A DNA stretch of 34,588 bases from an uncultured Bacillota bacterium (GCA_937951995.1 CALGAG010000178.1:1-34588); one strand, 5' to 3'. Positions 1 to 7,753 are shown, counted from the first letter of the stretch. Made by a program: numbers and translations. Notes: generated by a model not told the origin, from the sequence alone.

Positions 1-58
1 TTTCTGAAGTTTTTTATGTCGTTTCCCTGGTGATCCTCTGAAAAGAGACAACTTGAAT

Positions 59-87
59 ATAATACACCCTAATGGATCTCATGTCAA
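59..87 (-). promoter_or_regulatory. Promoter reading out of the left edge of the window
   Basis: On the minus strand there is TTGACA (82-87), a 17-bp spacer and TATTAT (59-64), a near-consensus sigma-A promoter just past the stop of the glycosyltransferase. Transcription would begin near position 52 and run leftward. The visible leader (1-52) contains a small hairpin (CTCT-TTTC-AGAG) but no start codon with a convincing ribosome binding site, so the gene it serves lies outside. I could not assign the leader to a known riboswitch class. Confidence 0.7.
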
Positions 88-101
88 GGATAATAGTGAA
101 A

Positions 102-1304
102 TTAAAATCTACTTTTTATTCTTTCAAAGACTCCTTGCCATGACAGCCTGTCAATTTCGCTTTTAAAGGGTGCAAAACTATTATACCCCTCATTACAGAT
201 ATTAATCTGTTTATTCAATGTTTTTTTCAAATTAAATACGAAGTGATTGTAATCCTCCTGCAAGGGTGTGTCAATATCAAGCATTCTTGGTAGTTTAACA
301 AATTGAACTAGACCTGATGATGCCAATTTCTCTCCCATGTAGCCCTTTAGTCCTGGAATGTCAGTTGTCACCACCATAAGCCCACAGGCAAGAGCCTCCA
401 TTACAACAAGTGGCAGGCCTTCATAGTATGAGGGAAGCACAAAAATGTCTGAATCCCTGAATATATCAGCAAGTTTCTCCTGGCTTACAGCTCCTGTAAA
501 TCTTACGCCAAGCTCTTTACCTCTCTTAATTATCCTATCACTTTCCTCACCCTCGCCGCTTCCAACTATTGTCAGATCCACTTGTCGTGATTGTATAAGG
601 TGCTCATAGGCTTCAAGAAGTGGCATAAGACCCTTAGCATAGCTCAGCTTACCAGCATAGACAAGCTTGGGTGTTTCAGTCTTCTTCCTGTTTTGGACCG
701 GATGGAATATCCCTTCATCATAGCCTCCGCCGGATACATGTATCATTTCTATGGGAACATCGTATAGCCTTTCAATGATAGCCACCTGGTCCAGGGTGAG
801 GGCAAAAATTCCATTAAGCTTTTTTATTCCATCTACAACCTTGTCTTCAAGCCAGGCTACCCTGTGAAGCTGCCTTATGTCTGTGCCGTGACAAATCCCA
901 AATACGGGTATATCCCCTGCCACCTGTGCCGCTGTTGATGTTGCAAGCCAAAGGTGATTGGAAAGGATGATGTCTGGCTTAAACTCTTCCAGGCTCTCTC
1001 TTAGTTTTTCGGCGAACACCTTTTCCCACCTTGATATTTGGTCCAAGGTCATATCCTTGTAGATACTGCTCTTGTATGGCATCTTGTCGCTCATTCCCAT
1101 TATGGGAAATGGAAGGTCAGGGGTGTTGAAACGGACCATTTGGGAATATTCCAGCAGGGGGTTGCTGTAGTCAAGACCTTCCTGTACTGCTCCAAGAAGC
1201 CCCTGGCTGTACCCCTCCTTGTGACCTTCGGTTATCATTGCCTTAAGATAGGTTCCACTACCTGTCTTCCCCGGGTATTGACTTGTTATGTGCAGTATTT
1301 TCAT
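102..1304 (-). CDS. GT4-type glycosyltransferase
   Basis: Probable retaining GT-B glycosyltransferase that moves a sugar from an activated donor to an unidentified acceptor. The N-terminal half (about 1-200) resembles the Glyco_transf_4-like fold, opening with MKILHITSQYPGKTGSG. The C-terminal half (about 212-375) has the Glycos_transf_1 pattern: LVYAGKLSYAKG, GSGEGEES and the E-x7-E donor-site signature EGLPLVVME with Glu295 and Glu303. The 400-residue length is usual. The ATG is preceded by GGAGG (1311-1315). It lies 98 bp downstream of lysS with a terminator-like hairpin in between, so it is probably expressed weakly by read-through or from a promoter I did not find. No other sugar genes are visible, so exopolysaccharide, glycolipid or small-thiol roles cannot be separated. 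Confidence 0.85.
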   Translation of the reverse strand: MKILHITSQYPGKTGSGTYLKAMITEGHKEGYSQGLLGAVQEGLDYSNPLLEYSQMVRFNTPDLPFPIMGMSDKMPYKSSIYKDMTLDQISRWEKVFAEKLRESLEEFKPDIILSNHLWLATSTAAQVAGDIPVFGICHGTDIRQLHRVAWLEDKVVDGIKKLNGIFALTLDQVAIIERLYDVPIEMIHVSGGGYDEGIFHPVQNRKKTETPKLVYAGKLSYAKGLMPLLEAYEHLIQSRQVDLTIVGSGEGEESDRIIKRGKELGVRFTGAVSQEKLADIFRDSDIFVLPSYYEGLPLVVMEALACGLMVVTTDIPGLKGYMGEKLASSGLVQFVKLPRMLDIDTPLQEDYNHFVFNLKKTLNKQINICNEGYNSFAPFKSEIDRLSWQGVFERIKSRF

Positions 1305-1324
1305 AGATTACCTCCGTGTATGAA

Positions 1325-1352
1325 AAGAGACCCGCAATTTTGGGGGCCTCTT
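1325..1352 (-). terminator. Terminator after lysS
   Basis: A 9-bp stem (1325-1333 with 1344-1352, one G-U pair when read on the minus strand) closes a 10-nt loop and is followed on the minus strand by a short T run (1326-1323). It sits 50 bp past the lysS stop and only 20 bp before the glycosyltransferase ATG. It could end the greA-lysS transcript or act as a partial attenuator. The short T run makes it moderate in strength. Confidence 0.6.
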
Positions 1353-1402
1353 ATGCATCTCTTCTATTTGTCGGTGAAATGTTTGAATCTTCAGATTGCC
1401 AA

Positions 1403-3307
1403 TTAGTATAGTTTTGCTCCTGCCGGAATATGTGAGTCTACAATCAGAAGATTCAATCTCTCATTTCCATCCTCTTCATGGATTGCACTTATTACCATAC
1501 CGTTTGATTCTATTCCCATCATCTTTCTGGGTGGTAGGTTTGTGATTGCAATAAGTGTTTTCCCCACAAGGTCTTCTGGCTTGTAGTATTCGCTGATTCC
1601 GCTAAGAATGGTCCTTTCTGATTCTGAACCATCATCCAGGGTGAACTTCAATAGTTTTTTGCTCTTGGGTACCTCTTCGCAATTTATGACCTTGACAGCA
1701 CGGAAATCTGACTTGCTGAAGGTTTCAAAGTCCACAAACTCTTCAAAGAGAGGTTCTACCTTAACCTTTGAAAAATCTATCTTTTCTTCAGTCTCTTTGA
1801 CAGGACCTTCCTCTGCATTTGAACTCCCCTCTCCACCTAATGGCTTCATGGTTGGGAACAGCAATATGTCCCTAATGCTTGGCTGATTTGTAAGAAGAAT
1901 TATCATCCTGTCGATTCCTATGCCAAGACCTCCAGTTGGTGGCAATCCTACCTCTATTGCATTTATAAAGTCGGTATCCATTGGATGGGCTTCATCATCT
2001 CCGTATTCCTTCTGCCTAACCTGGTCTTCAAACCTTTCTCTTTGGTCTATTGGATCGTTAAGCTCTGAGAAGGCATTAGCCAACTCCCAGGTGTTTATGA
2101 AGGCTTCAAATCTATTCGTAATTCTTGGATCATCCGGGTTTCTCTTTGCCAGTGGTGAAATCTCAACGGGATGTCCTGTTATGAAAGTAGGCTGGATCAG
2201 ATGACTTTCGCAGAATTCCTCAAACATTTCAGAGATTATGTGTCCTCTGGTCATGTTAATGTCCACATCGAGGCCTTTTGCTTTTGCTATCTCCCTTGCC
2301 TCCTCATCACTCTCAATTTTTGAGAAGTCTACACCCACAAATTCCTTTACTGCATCTGCCATATCCATTCTGTTCCAAGGGGGTGAAAGGTCAATCTCAG
2401 TTCCCTGGTAGTTGATCTTTGTTGTACCCAATGCCTTTTCTGCAACATATGCAAAGAGGTTTTCAGTAAGTCTCATCATCTCCTCGTAGTCAACATATGC
2501 CTGGTAAAGCTCCATAGCGGTGTATTCTGGATTATGCTTGGGACTCATTCCCTCATTCCTGAACATCCTGCCCATTTCATAGACCTTTTCAAAGCCGCCC
2601 ACTATAAGTCTCTTCAGATATAGCTCGTTTGCAATCCTCATGTACATGTCAACATCCAGGGTGTTGTGGTGGGTTTCAAAGGGTCTGGCATTAGCTCCTC
2701 CTGCTATGGTGCTTAGTATTGGAGTCTCAACCTCCAAAAATCCCCTGTCGTCAAGGTATTCCCTGACCCCCTTGATTATTTTGGTTCTAAGTATAAAGGT
2801 ATCCTTTACCTCAGGATTTACAATCAGGTCAACATATCTTTGTCTGTATCTAAGGTCCTGGTCCTTTAGACCGTGGAACTTCTCTGGAAGTATCTGAAGG
2901 GACTTGGTGAGAAGCACTATCTCAGTGGCCCTTACGGATACCTCTCCAGTCTTGGTCTTGAATATTGTACCTTTTGCTCCGATAATATCTCCAAGGTCCA
3001 GGAATGACAGGTCTTCATACTCTTCTTCACCAATCAGGTCCTGCTTGGCAAAAACCTGGATCCTTCCCTCGCTGTCCTGTATGTCTATAAAGCTTACCTT
3101 ACCATGTCCCCTTCTGGACATGATCCTTCCTGCCACTGATACTTCCGTGCCTTCAAGCTCTTCAAAGTTATCCTTAATATTAGAACTGTGGTGGCTGTAG
3201 TCATATTTTTCTATTAGAAAAGGGTTCTTGCCTTTTTCTATCAGCTTAGCCAATTTCTCTCTTCTTATCTGCAGCATTTCGTTTAAGCTTTGTTCACCTG
3301 TTTGCAT
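1403..3307 (-). CDS. lysS: Lysyl-tRNA synthetase (class II) with C-terminal tRNA-binding domain
   Basis: Charges tRNA-Lys with lysine using ATP, in the cytosol. The first 490 or so residues are an ordinary bacterial class II LysRS: an OB-fold anticodon-binding domain (about 55-155), motif 2 around MGRMFRNEGMSPKHNPEYT, and motif 3 as GLGIGIDRMIILLT followed by RDILLFPTMKPL near residue 490. After a charged linker (about 491-525) comes a second OB-fold of the EMAP/Trbp111 type (about 526-634, FSKSDFRAVKV, NLPPRKMMGIESNGM, HIPAGAKLY), best known from the C terminus of MetRS. The total of 634 residues compares with about 500 for the Bacillus enzyme. The ATG has AAGGAGG at 3314-3320. It lies 17 bp after greA, so the two are co-transcribed. 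The fused domain probably increases tRNA affinity or dimerises; that is inference. Confidence 0.95.
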   Translation of the reverse strand: MQTGEQSLNEMLQIRREKLAKLIEKGKNPFLIEKYDYSHHSSNIKDNFEELEGTEVSVAGRIMSRRGHGKVSFIDIQDSEGRIQVFAKQDLIGEEEYEDLSFLDLGDIIGAKGTIFKTKTGEVSVRATEIVLLTKSLQILPEKFHGLKDQDLRYRQRYVDLIVNPEVKDTFILRTKIIKGVREYLDDRGFLEVETPILSTIAGGANARPFETHHNTLDVDMYMRIANELYLKRLIVGGFEKVYEMGRMFRNEGMSPKHNPEYTAMELYQAYVDYEEMMRLTENLFAYVAEKALGTTKINYQGTEIDLSPPWNRMDMADAVKEFVGVDFSKIESDEEAREIAKAKGLDVDINMTRGHIISEMFEEFCESHLIQPTFITGHPVEISPLAKRNPDDPRITNRFEAFINTWELANAFSELNDPIDQRERFEDQVRQKEYGDDEAHPMDTDFINAIEVGLPPTGGLGIGIDRMIILLTNQPSIRDILLFPTMKPLGGEGSSNAEEGPVKETEEKIDFSKVKVEPLFEEFVDFETFSKSDFRAVKVINCEEVPKSKKLLKFTLDDGSESERTILSGISEYYKPEDLVGKTLIAITNLPPRKMMGIESNGMVISAIHEEDGNERLNLLIVDSHIPAGAKLY

Positions 3308-3324
3308 ACTATACCTCCTTGAAT

Positions 3325-3801
3325 TTATCGGGCAATCTTCTGGATCTGGTATTTTATTACTCCATCAGGTACCTGTACATCTACAACATCTCCAGCCTTG
3401 CTCCCCAAAAGGGCTTTTCCAACCGGTGACTCGTTTGATATCTTACCTTCATATGGGTTGGCCTCAGCTGAGCCTACAATGGTGTATTCCATCTCCTCAT
3501 CGTATTCAACATCAAGAACAACAACCCTTGATCCTATGCCAACGATATCAGTTGAGATTTCCTCATCCTCAATCAGCTTTGCATTTCTTAGGATGCCTTC
3601 GATTTTGGCTATTCTCTCCTCAAGCTTAGCCTGCTCGTTCTTGGCCTGGTCATACTCTGAGTTCTCACTGATATCACCAAAATCCAATGCTGTTCTGATT
3701 CTTTCAGCAATCTCTTTTCTCTTTACGATTTTTGCATCTTCCAATTCATTTTCAAGCTTGGCCAGCCCCTCACGGGTTAAAAAAACGTCCTTCTCTGCCA
3801 T
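3325..3801 (-). CDS. greA: Transcription elongation factor GreA
   Basis: Binds the RNA polymerase secondary channel and stimulates cleavage of backtracked RNA. The 158 residues match the family length. The N-terminal coiled coil (about 1-75) carries the acidic tip in LDFGDISENSEYDQAK, the residues that act at the polymerase active site. The C-terminal FKBP-like domain (about 80-158) has GSRVVVLD and SPVGKALLGSKAGD. ATG is preceded by GGAGAG. First gene of a greA-lysS pair transcribed from the consensus promoter at 3965-3993, giving a leader of about 155 nt that contains a small terminator-like hairpin (3879-3899). Confidence 0.96.
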   Translation of the reverse strand: MAEKDVFLTREGLAKLENELEDAKIVKRKEIAERIRTALDFGDISENSEYDQAKNEQAKLEERIAKIEGILRNAKLIEDEEISTDIVGIGSRVVVLDVEYDEEMEYTIVGSAEANPYEGKISNESPVGKALLGSKAGDVVDVQVPDGVIKYQIQKIAR

Positions 3802-3878
3802 TAAACTCTCTCCTTTAAATATAATAATAAAAGCGTTTACCCAATATTATGGTAGCTTCTCTTGATACTCTCATTTAT

Positions 3879-3899
3879 AAAAAATAAGGGTCTCCCCTT
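3879..3899 (-). terminator. Weak terminator-like hairpin in the greA leader
   Basis: On the minus strand AAGGG-GAGA-CCCTT (3886-3899) is followed by A and six T residues (3884-3879). The stem is only 5 bp. It lies downstream of the greA promoter and about 80 bp before the greA start, so it could attenuate greA-lysS as well as end transcripts arriving from dusB. It may also be chance. Confidence 0.35.
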
Positions 3900-3964
3900 T
3901 TCTTACCTTAAATATATCGTTTTCATCCTGCAAATTACAAATATTCCGTCTTTGTATGCAACAT

Positions 3965-3993
3965 ATTATATGCAAGTAAAACCCTGTTGTCAA
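3965..3993 (-). promoter_or_regulatory. Consensus sigma-A promoter for greA-lysS
   Basis: Minus strand: TTGACA at 3988-3993, a spacer of exactly 17 bp, TATAAT at 3965-3970; both hexamers are perfect. The -35 box begins 4 bp beyond the dusB stop codon (TAA at 3997-3999). The predicted start is near 3958. Confidence 0.88.
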
Positions 3994-3996
3994 GTA

Positions 3997-4992
3997 TTAT
4001 AGCCCACTATGGGAATTATCTCCATCTGTCAGGTGCTTGATGTAGGTTCTAAGGAGGAATTCTATCTCCTTCCTGTCCTCCATGGTATTGATCTGGTTTT
4101 TTACCTCATTGGAGTTTCTCATCCCTTTAAGGTACCAGGCCAGCTGTTTGCGCATTTCCCTAACCCCAAGTCGGTCCCCTTTTATCTCGCAGGCCATGTT
4201 CATGTGCCTTATGCTGGTTTCAAGCACCTCCGTATATGATGGTTTCACAGGCTCATCACCATTTATGAGTTGGTTTGTCTGTCTGAATATCCAGGGATTG
4301 CCCATTGCTCCCCTTCCAATTGCAACACCGTCACACCCTGTCCTGTCCATCATATCAATTGCATCCTGGGGTGTAAATATGTCCCCGTTTCCTATGACCG
4401 GAATCCCCACTGCATCCTTAATCCTGCCTATATAATCCCAGTCAGCCTTCCCTTCATAGAACATGTCTCTTGTCCTTGCATGTATGGTTATAGCTGCTGC
4501 GCCTGAAGCTTCGGCTATCTTAGCAATCTCAACTCCGTTAACAGTGCTTTGGTCCCAGCCTTTTCGTATTTTTACGGTCACAGGCTTATTGGCTTCCTTA
4601 GCGACGCTACGGATCACATCCTCAGCCAACTTTGGATTTCTCATTAGTGCGCTTCCATCACCGTTCTTGACTATTTTGGGAGCTGGACACCCCATGTTGA
4701 TGTCAATGATGTCAATGTCATCCCTGTAGTTTAGCTTGTTTCTTACAACTTCTCCCATTATTTCAGGATCAGAACCGAAAATCTGAAGTGCCACAGGCCT
4801 CTCCCTTGGATCTATTTGGGTCAGGCTGTCTGTCTTCTTGTCGTTGTAGTACATGCCCTTGGCGCTGACCATCTCTGTTACCGTTAGGCCCACTCCCATT
4901 TCCTTGCAGATTATTCTAAAGGCCAGGTCAGTCACTCCTGCCATTGGGGCCAGCATCAGTTTGTTCTCTATGTTAAAGCTTCCTATCTTCAT
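3997..4992 (-). CDS. dusB: tRNA-dihydrouridine synthase (DusB type)
   Basis: FMN-dependent reduction of uridines in the tRNA D-loop. A TIM-barrel domain (about 1-240) starts with LAPMAGVTDLAFR. The catalytic cysteine is Cys102 in NMGCPAPKIVKNGDGSALM. FMN/phosphate-site segments VKIRKGWD, IHARTR, GNGDI and GCDGVAIGRGAMGNPWIF follow, and a helical C-terminal domain binds tRNA. The 331 residues fit the family. ATG is preceded by GAGAGGTG. It is the last gene of the ECF-coaX-dusB group, 38 bp after coaX, and that gap holds half of a perfect 14-bp inverted repeat (5007-5047). Confidence 0.94.
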   Translation of the reverse strand: MKIGSFNIENKLMLAPMAGVTDLAFRIICKEMGVGLTVTEMVSAKGMYYNDKKTDSLTQIDPRERPVALQIFGSDPEIMGEVVRNKLNYRDDIDIIDINMGCPAPKIVKNGDGSALMRNPKLAEDVIRSVAKEANKPVTVKIRKGWDQSTVNGVEIAKIAEASGAAAITIHARTRDMFYEGKADWDYIGRIKDAVGIPVIGNGDIFTPQDAIDMMDRTGCDGVAIGRGAMGNPWIFRQTNQLINGDEPVKPSYTEVLETSIRHMNMACEIKGDRLGVREMRKQLAWYLKGMRNSNEVKNQINTMEDRKEIEFLLRTYIKHLTDGDNSHSGL

Positions 4993-5006
4993 GCTTCACC
5001 TCTCGT

Positions 5007-5047
5007 AAAGAAACAGTAAGCAGGGATGATCTACTTACTGTTTCTTT
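5007..5047 (-). repeat. Perfect 14-bp inverted repeat at the coaX-dusB junction
   Basis: AAAGAAACAGTAAG (5007-5020) and its exact reverse complement (5034-5047) flank a 13-nt loop that contains the coaX stop codon. One arm encodes the last residues of CoaX (RNSK). In the transcript this makes a 14-bp hairpin ending about 14 nt before the dusB ATG. On the minus strand it is not followed by a clear T run, so an mRNA-stability or translation-coupling element is likelier than a terminator. Confidence 0.75.
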
Positions 5048-5807
5048 CATATATGATCCTTAATCCTTCCAATGTTAGATACTTATCGTTATATTGAATA
5101 TACTTGCTCTCCCCCGCAATCATGGTGGAGAAGCCTCCCGTCGCCACAACCTTTACCTCATCCATGGTGTGGTTCATTTCCTTGACCATTCTTTCGATCA
5201 GGGAATCCACCATTCCTGTAAAGCCGTATACCAGTCCAGATTGAATACTTCCAATGGTAGTCTTTCCTATAGCCTTTTCCGGCTTAATTATTTCAACCTT
5301 GGGAAGCTTTGCAGTCCTTAGGAAAAGGGCTTCGGCAGCTATCTTAATTCCCGGTGTGATCACTCCACCCAGGTACTCACCCTCCTTGTTAACAAAACAG
5401 AAGGTAATGGCAGTACCGAAGTCTACGATTATTACCGGTCCGCCGTACTTCTCATAGGCAGCAACTGCATTTACAATCCTATCTGCACCCACTTCCTTGG
5501 GGTTATCGTACTTAATATTCATCCCAGTCTTTACTCCTGGGCCGATCACTATTGGATCTTTGCCGAAATACCTGTTGCTCATGGCCGGCAGGGTATGCAT
5601 CAAAGTGGGAACAACAGATGATATAATTATATCGTCCACACTGCTTGGAACTATTCCGTGGTATTTAAACATCTGATCAAACAGAAGCCCGTACTCGTCG
5701 GATGTCTTTTCCTTGTCTGTGGATATCCTCCAGTCGTAGACAAGCTTGTCTCCTTCATAGGCTCCAAATACTATGTTCGTATTCCCTACGTCTATTACCA
5801 ATAACAT
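5031..5807 (-). CDS. coaX: Type III pantothenate kinase
   Basis: Phosphorylates pantothenate to 4-phosphopantothenate, the first step of coenzyme A synthesis. It is an ASKHA-fold enzyme: phosphate-1 loop at the start (LLVIDVGNTNIVFG), pantothenate-site segment VGADRIVNAVAAY, phosphate-2 loop VDFGTAITF, then GGVITPGI and VVATGG. The 258 residues are typical, and this type usually needs a monovalent cation. The ATG follows an AGAGGGTGA ribosome site in the 11-bp gap after the ECF transporter gene, so the two are translated from one message. The C-terminal codons form one arm of an inverted repeat. Confidence 0.95.
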   Translation of the reverse strand: MLLVIDVGNTNIVFGAYEGDKLVYDWRISTDKEKTSDEYGLLFDQMFKYHGIVPSSVDDIIISSVVPTLMHTLPAMSNRYFGKDPIVIGPGVKTGMNIKYDNPKEVGADRIVNAVAAYEKYGGPVIIVDFGTAITFCFVNKEGEYLGGVITPGIKIAAEALFLRTAKLPKVEIIKPEKAIGKTTIGSIQSGLVYGFTGMVDSLIERMVKEMNHTMDEVKVVATGGFSTMIAGESKYIQYNDKYLTLEGLRIIYERNSK

Positions 5808-5818
5808 GGGTTCACCCT

Positions 5819-6568
5819 CTATCTTCTTCTTTTTACCGCACTCACTACGCTTGTCACTATTATTATTGCTATTATTGACTCAGGTATTCCGTTGGTTATT
5901 CCTATTCCAACTATGACCTTTCTTGCCAAACCAACATCCTGTCCAAGGGCTTGTACAAACCTTTCACCGAAGAATATATATATCATGGTGAGTACACCTA
6001 CAGTGTTGGTCATGGTTCCCACAACCGCAGCTATTACGGTGTCCAGTGCCTTGTCCTTGAATTTGGTGGCTGTTAGATATACCATGCCCGCTGTCAGTAT
6101 CAAGAGTCCAGTATTCATAAGCAATGGCCAGATGCTTGTGTAATCAGCTACGCTTAGATAAATCCCTCTCGCCAGGTATGCAATTATTGCTGCCCAGATC
6201 AAGTACAGCATTCCAATTGTTCCCTTGGTCCCAAGCTTGTTAAGTCCCTTGTAGGTATAGTAGGCGGTTATTCCTATCAATACTCTAGGCAACACTGAAA
6301 CTATTGGGTTTAGAAATACAAAGCTTACTGGGGTTGGTGCAGTAATTGCCTGGTAAATACTGAACAGTCCAAATATCAGTCCTACCAAGGCTCCTACTAT
6401 TGGACCCTCCACTATTGCCCCGATTATTACAGGTATGTGCATTATGGTTGCCCTTGTGGGTCCCACTGGAATGAAACCCAAGGGGGTCATCCCCAACACA
6501 ACTGAGATTGCACCCAGCACTCCAATGATTGTCAGCTTCCTGATGTCAAAACGGCTTCCTTTTTTCAT
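5819..6568 (-). CDS. ECF transporter substrate-binding (S) component, probably for pantothenate
   Basis: Integral membrane protein of 249 residues with about six hydrophobic segments starting near residue 12 (LTIIGVLGAISVVLGMTP) and a basic C terminus (VKRRR). This fits an S component that captures a vitamin and docks on a shared EcfAAT energising module encoded elsewhere. The segment GPTRATIMHIPVIIGAIVEG and the run of small residues in GALVGLIFGLFS are typical of the ECF S-component superfamily. Adjacency to coaX (11 bp) makes pantothenate the best guess (PanT-like), but the substrate is inferred only from context. It is the first gene of an ECF-coaX-dusB unit with its own promoter (6673-6701) and a leader hairpin. 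Confidence 0.8.
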   Translation of the reverse strand: MKKGSRFDIRKLTIIGVLGAISVVLGMTPLGFIPVGPTRATIMHIPVIIGAIVEGPIVGALVGLIFGLFSIYQAITAPTPVSFVFLNPIVSVLPRVLIGITAYYTYKGLNKLGTKGTIGMLYLIWAAIIAYLARGIYLSVADYTSIWPLLMNTGLLILTAGMVYLTATKFKDKALDTVIAAVVGTMTNTVGVLTMIYIFFGERFVQALGQDVGLARKVIVGIGITNGIPESIIAIIIVTSVVSAVKRRR

Positions 6569-6632
6569 AATAATCCCTCCGCTCTGGTTCCTCTGGATAC
6601 CAGTCGATTTAATAAGTTAACATTCCTACAGT

Positions 6633-6657
6633 CTGGCTCCTCAAATGTGGATGCCAG
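6633..6657 (-). promoter_or_regulatory. Hairpin in the ECF-coaX leader
   Basis: In the roughly 100-nt leader CTGGC (6653-6657 read on minus) pairs with GCCAG (6633-6637 read on minus); two more flanking pairs form if one base bulges. Not a recognised riboswitch. Possibly only a chance structure. Confidence 0.3.
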
Positions 6658-6672
6658 CTTTTCAACATTAAC

Positions 6673-6701
6673 ATTATATAGGCTGACCTTCTTAATTACA
6701 A
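6673..6701 (-). promoter_or_regulatory. Promoter for the ECF-coaX-dusB unit
   Basis: Minus strand: TTGTAA (6696-6701, 4 of 6 consensus), 17-bp spacer, TATAAT (6673-6678, perfect). The -35 overlaps the stop codon of the P1 peptidase gene upstream. Confidence 0.65.
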
Positions 6702-7661
6702 TACCTTTTCACTTATTTCCCCTGCCGTCTTCATATTTCCATAGGGTTTTGCGGTCATTACAGCATTTATAACGGCCTTCTCAACAGCCTCTGCAGCAAG
6801 CATGGCCACAAGGTTCAGGTCTGCCTGGACCTTGCTTGTCCCCATGACAAAAATGGTATCCCCATCAACAGCTGTGTGAACTGGATTTATTGACCTAGCA
6901 AGTCCATTATGGGCTGTCTGGGCAACCTTGTTTCCCTCCGCCTTTGTCAATAAGGCATTTGTTGCAACCACTCCTATGGTTGTGTTTGTATTTGCAAACT
7001 GGATCTTGTCAGTGGATTCCTTCATTATCCTTTCAGTGGAAATTAGCTGGTCCGTGGTGTAATCGTAGACGCCTGCTATCTGAACACCCTTATGGAAAAC
7101 ATCACCAAAGCTGTTGACAGTTATCAGGGCGCTGACAACCAGGTCTCCTGCCCTGACTGTTGCACTTCCAAGGCCTGACTTCATTGAACTCTCAGGACCA
7201 AGTATCTTTCCCACACTAGCACCTGTCCCACAGCCTACACTTCCCTGTGCGTTTTCTCCGTAGTTGGCATTCTTTGCTGCCAGATAGCCCATGGCCTTGT
7301 CCGGTCTGATCTTGGGGTCTCCAATGAGAAGGTCAAATATAACGGCTGATGCCACTATTGGAACCCTTGTGACCCCAACATCAAAACCAACTTTCCTCTC
7401 CTCCAGATAATCCATGACTCCGGATGCGGCCTCAAGCCCAAAGGCCGAGCCTCCCGCAAGTACAACTGCATGGACCCTGTCCACCATCTTCTCAGCCTTA
7501 AACAGGTCTGTCTCTCGTGTTCCTGGGGCAGACCCCCTGACATCGACCCCTCCACTTGCTCCCTCTTCACATATGACTGCAGTACAGCCAGTCATGCCCT
7601 CCTGTGAAGATGCGTGTCCAACCTTTATTCCTTCAACATCTGTAATATATCCTGGATACAT
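6696..7661 (-). CDS. P1-family (DmpA/NylC-like) N-terminal-nucleophile hydrolase
   Basis: Member of the peptidase S58/P1 group, which matures by cutting itself and then uses the new N-terminal Ser or Thr. Relatives are aminopeptidases, beta-peptidyl aminopeptidases and the 6-aminohexanoate oligomer hydrolase NylC. The family signatures are clear: GIKVGHAS, GCTAVICEEGA, GGVDVRGSAPGTRETDL, VVLAGGSAFGLEA, GCGTGASVGK, and NTTIGVVATNA. By analogy with NylC, cleavage is expected between Asn226 and Thr227. The 321 residues are usual. ATG is preceded by GGGAGG. It stands alone after the terminator of the propionate operon, so it should have its own promoter, but I found no convincing one; a GGTAA-TTT-TTACC palindrome (7685-7697) lies in the gap. 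The true substrate is unknown; the label aminopeptidase would be too specific. Confidence 0.85.
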   Translation of the reverse strand: MYPGYITDVEGIKVGHASSQEGMTGCTAVICEEGASGGVDVRGSAPGTRETDLFKAEKMVDRVHAVVLAGGSAFGLEAASGVMDYLEERKVGFDVGVTRVPIVASAVIFDLLIGDPKIRPDKAMGYLAAKNANYGENAQGSVGCGTGASVGKILGPESSMKSGLGSATVRAGDLVVSALITVNSFGDVFHKGVQIAGVYDYTTDQLISTERIMKESTDKIQFANTNTTIGVVATNALLTKAEGNKVAQTAHNGLARSINPVHTAVDGDTIFVMGTSKVQADLNLVAMLAAEAVEKAVINAVMTAKPYGNMKTAGEISEKVL

Positions 7662-7719
7662 ATCTTTCCTCCCGCAATTTGGTAGGTAATTTTTACCCTA
7701 ATGTTGCAAAAAACAAACA

Positions 7720-7745
7720 AACTCACCCTCTTGCGAGGATGAGTT
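7720..7745 (-). terminator. Strong intrinsic terminator of the mcm-mmd operon
   Basis: Minus strand: an 11-bp stem (7745-7735 with 7730-7720, one T-G pair) closed by a GCAA tetraloop, followed by TTGTTTGTTTTTT. It lies 8 bp beyond the mmdB stop codon. Confidence 0.93.
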
Positions 7746-7753
7746 CAATTTTT

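Noticed and set aside
1..41. C-terminal end of a plus-strand gene (frame ending in TGA at 39-41)
   Set aside because: Only about a dozen codons are visible, no terminator follows, and a minus-strand promoter occupies the adjoining DNA; too little to support.
1038..1406. A 122-codon plus-strand frame over the glycosyltransferase start
   Set aside because: It overlaps a clear gene and a terminator, and has no recognisable domain.
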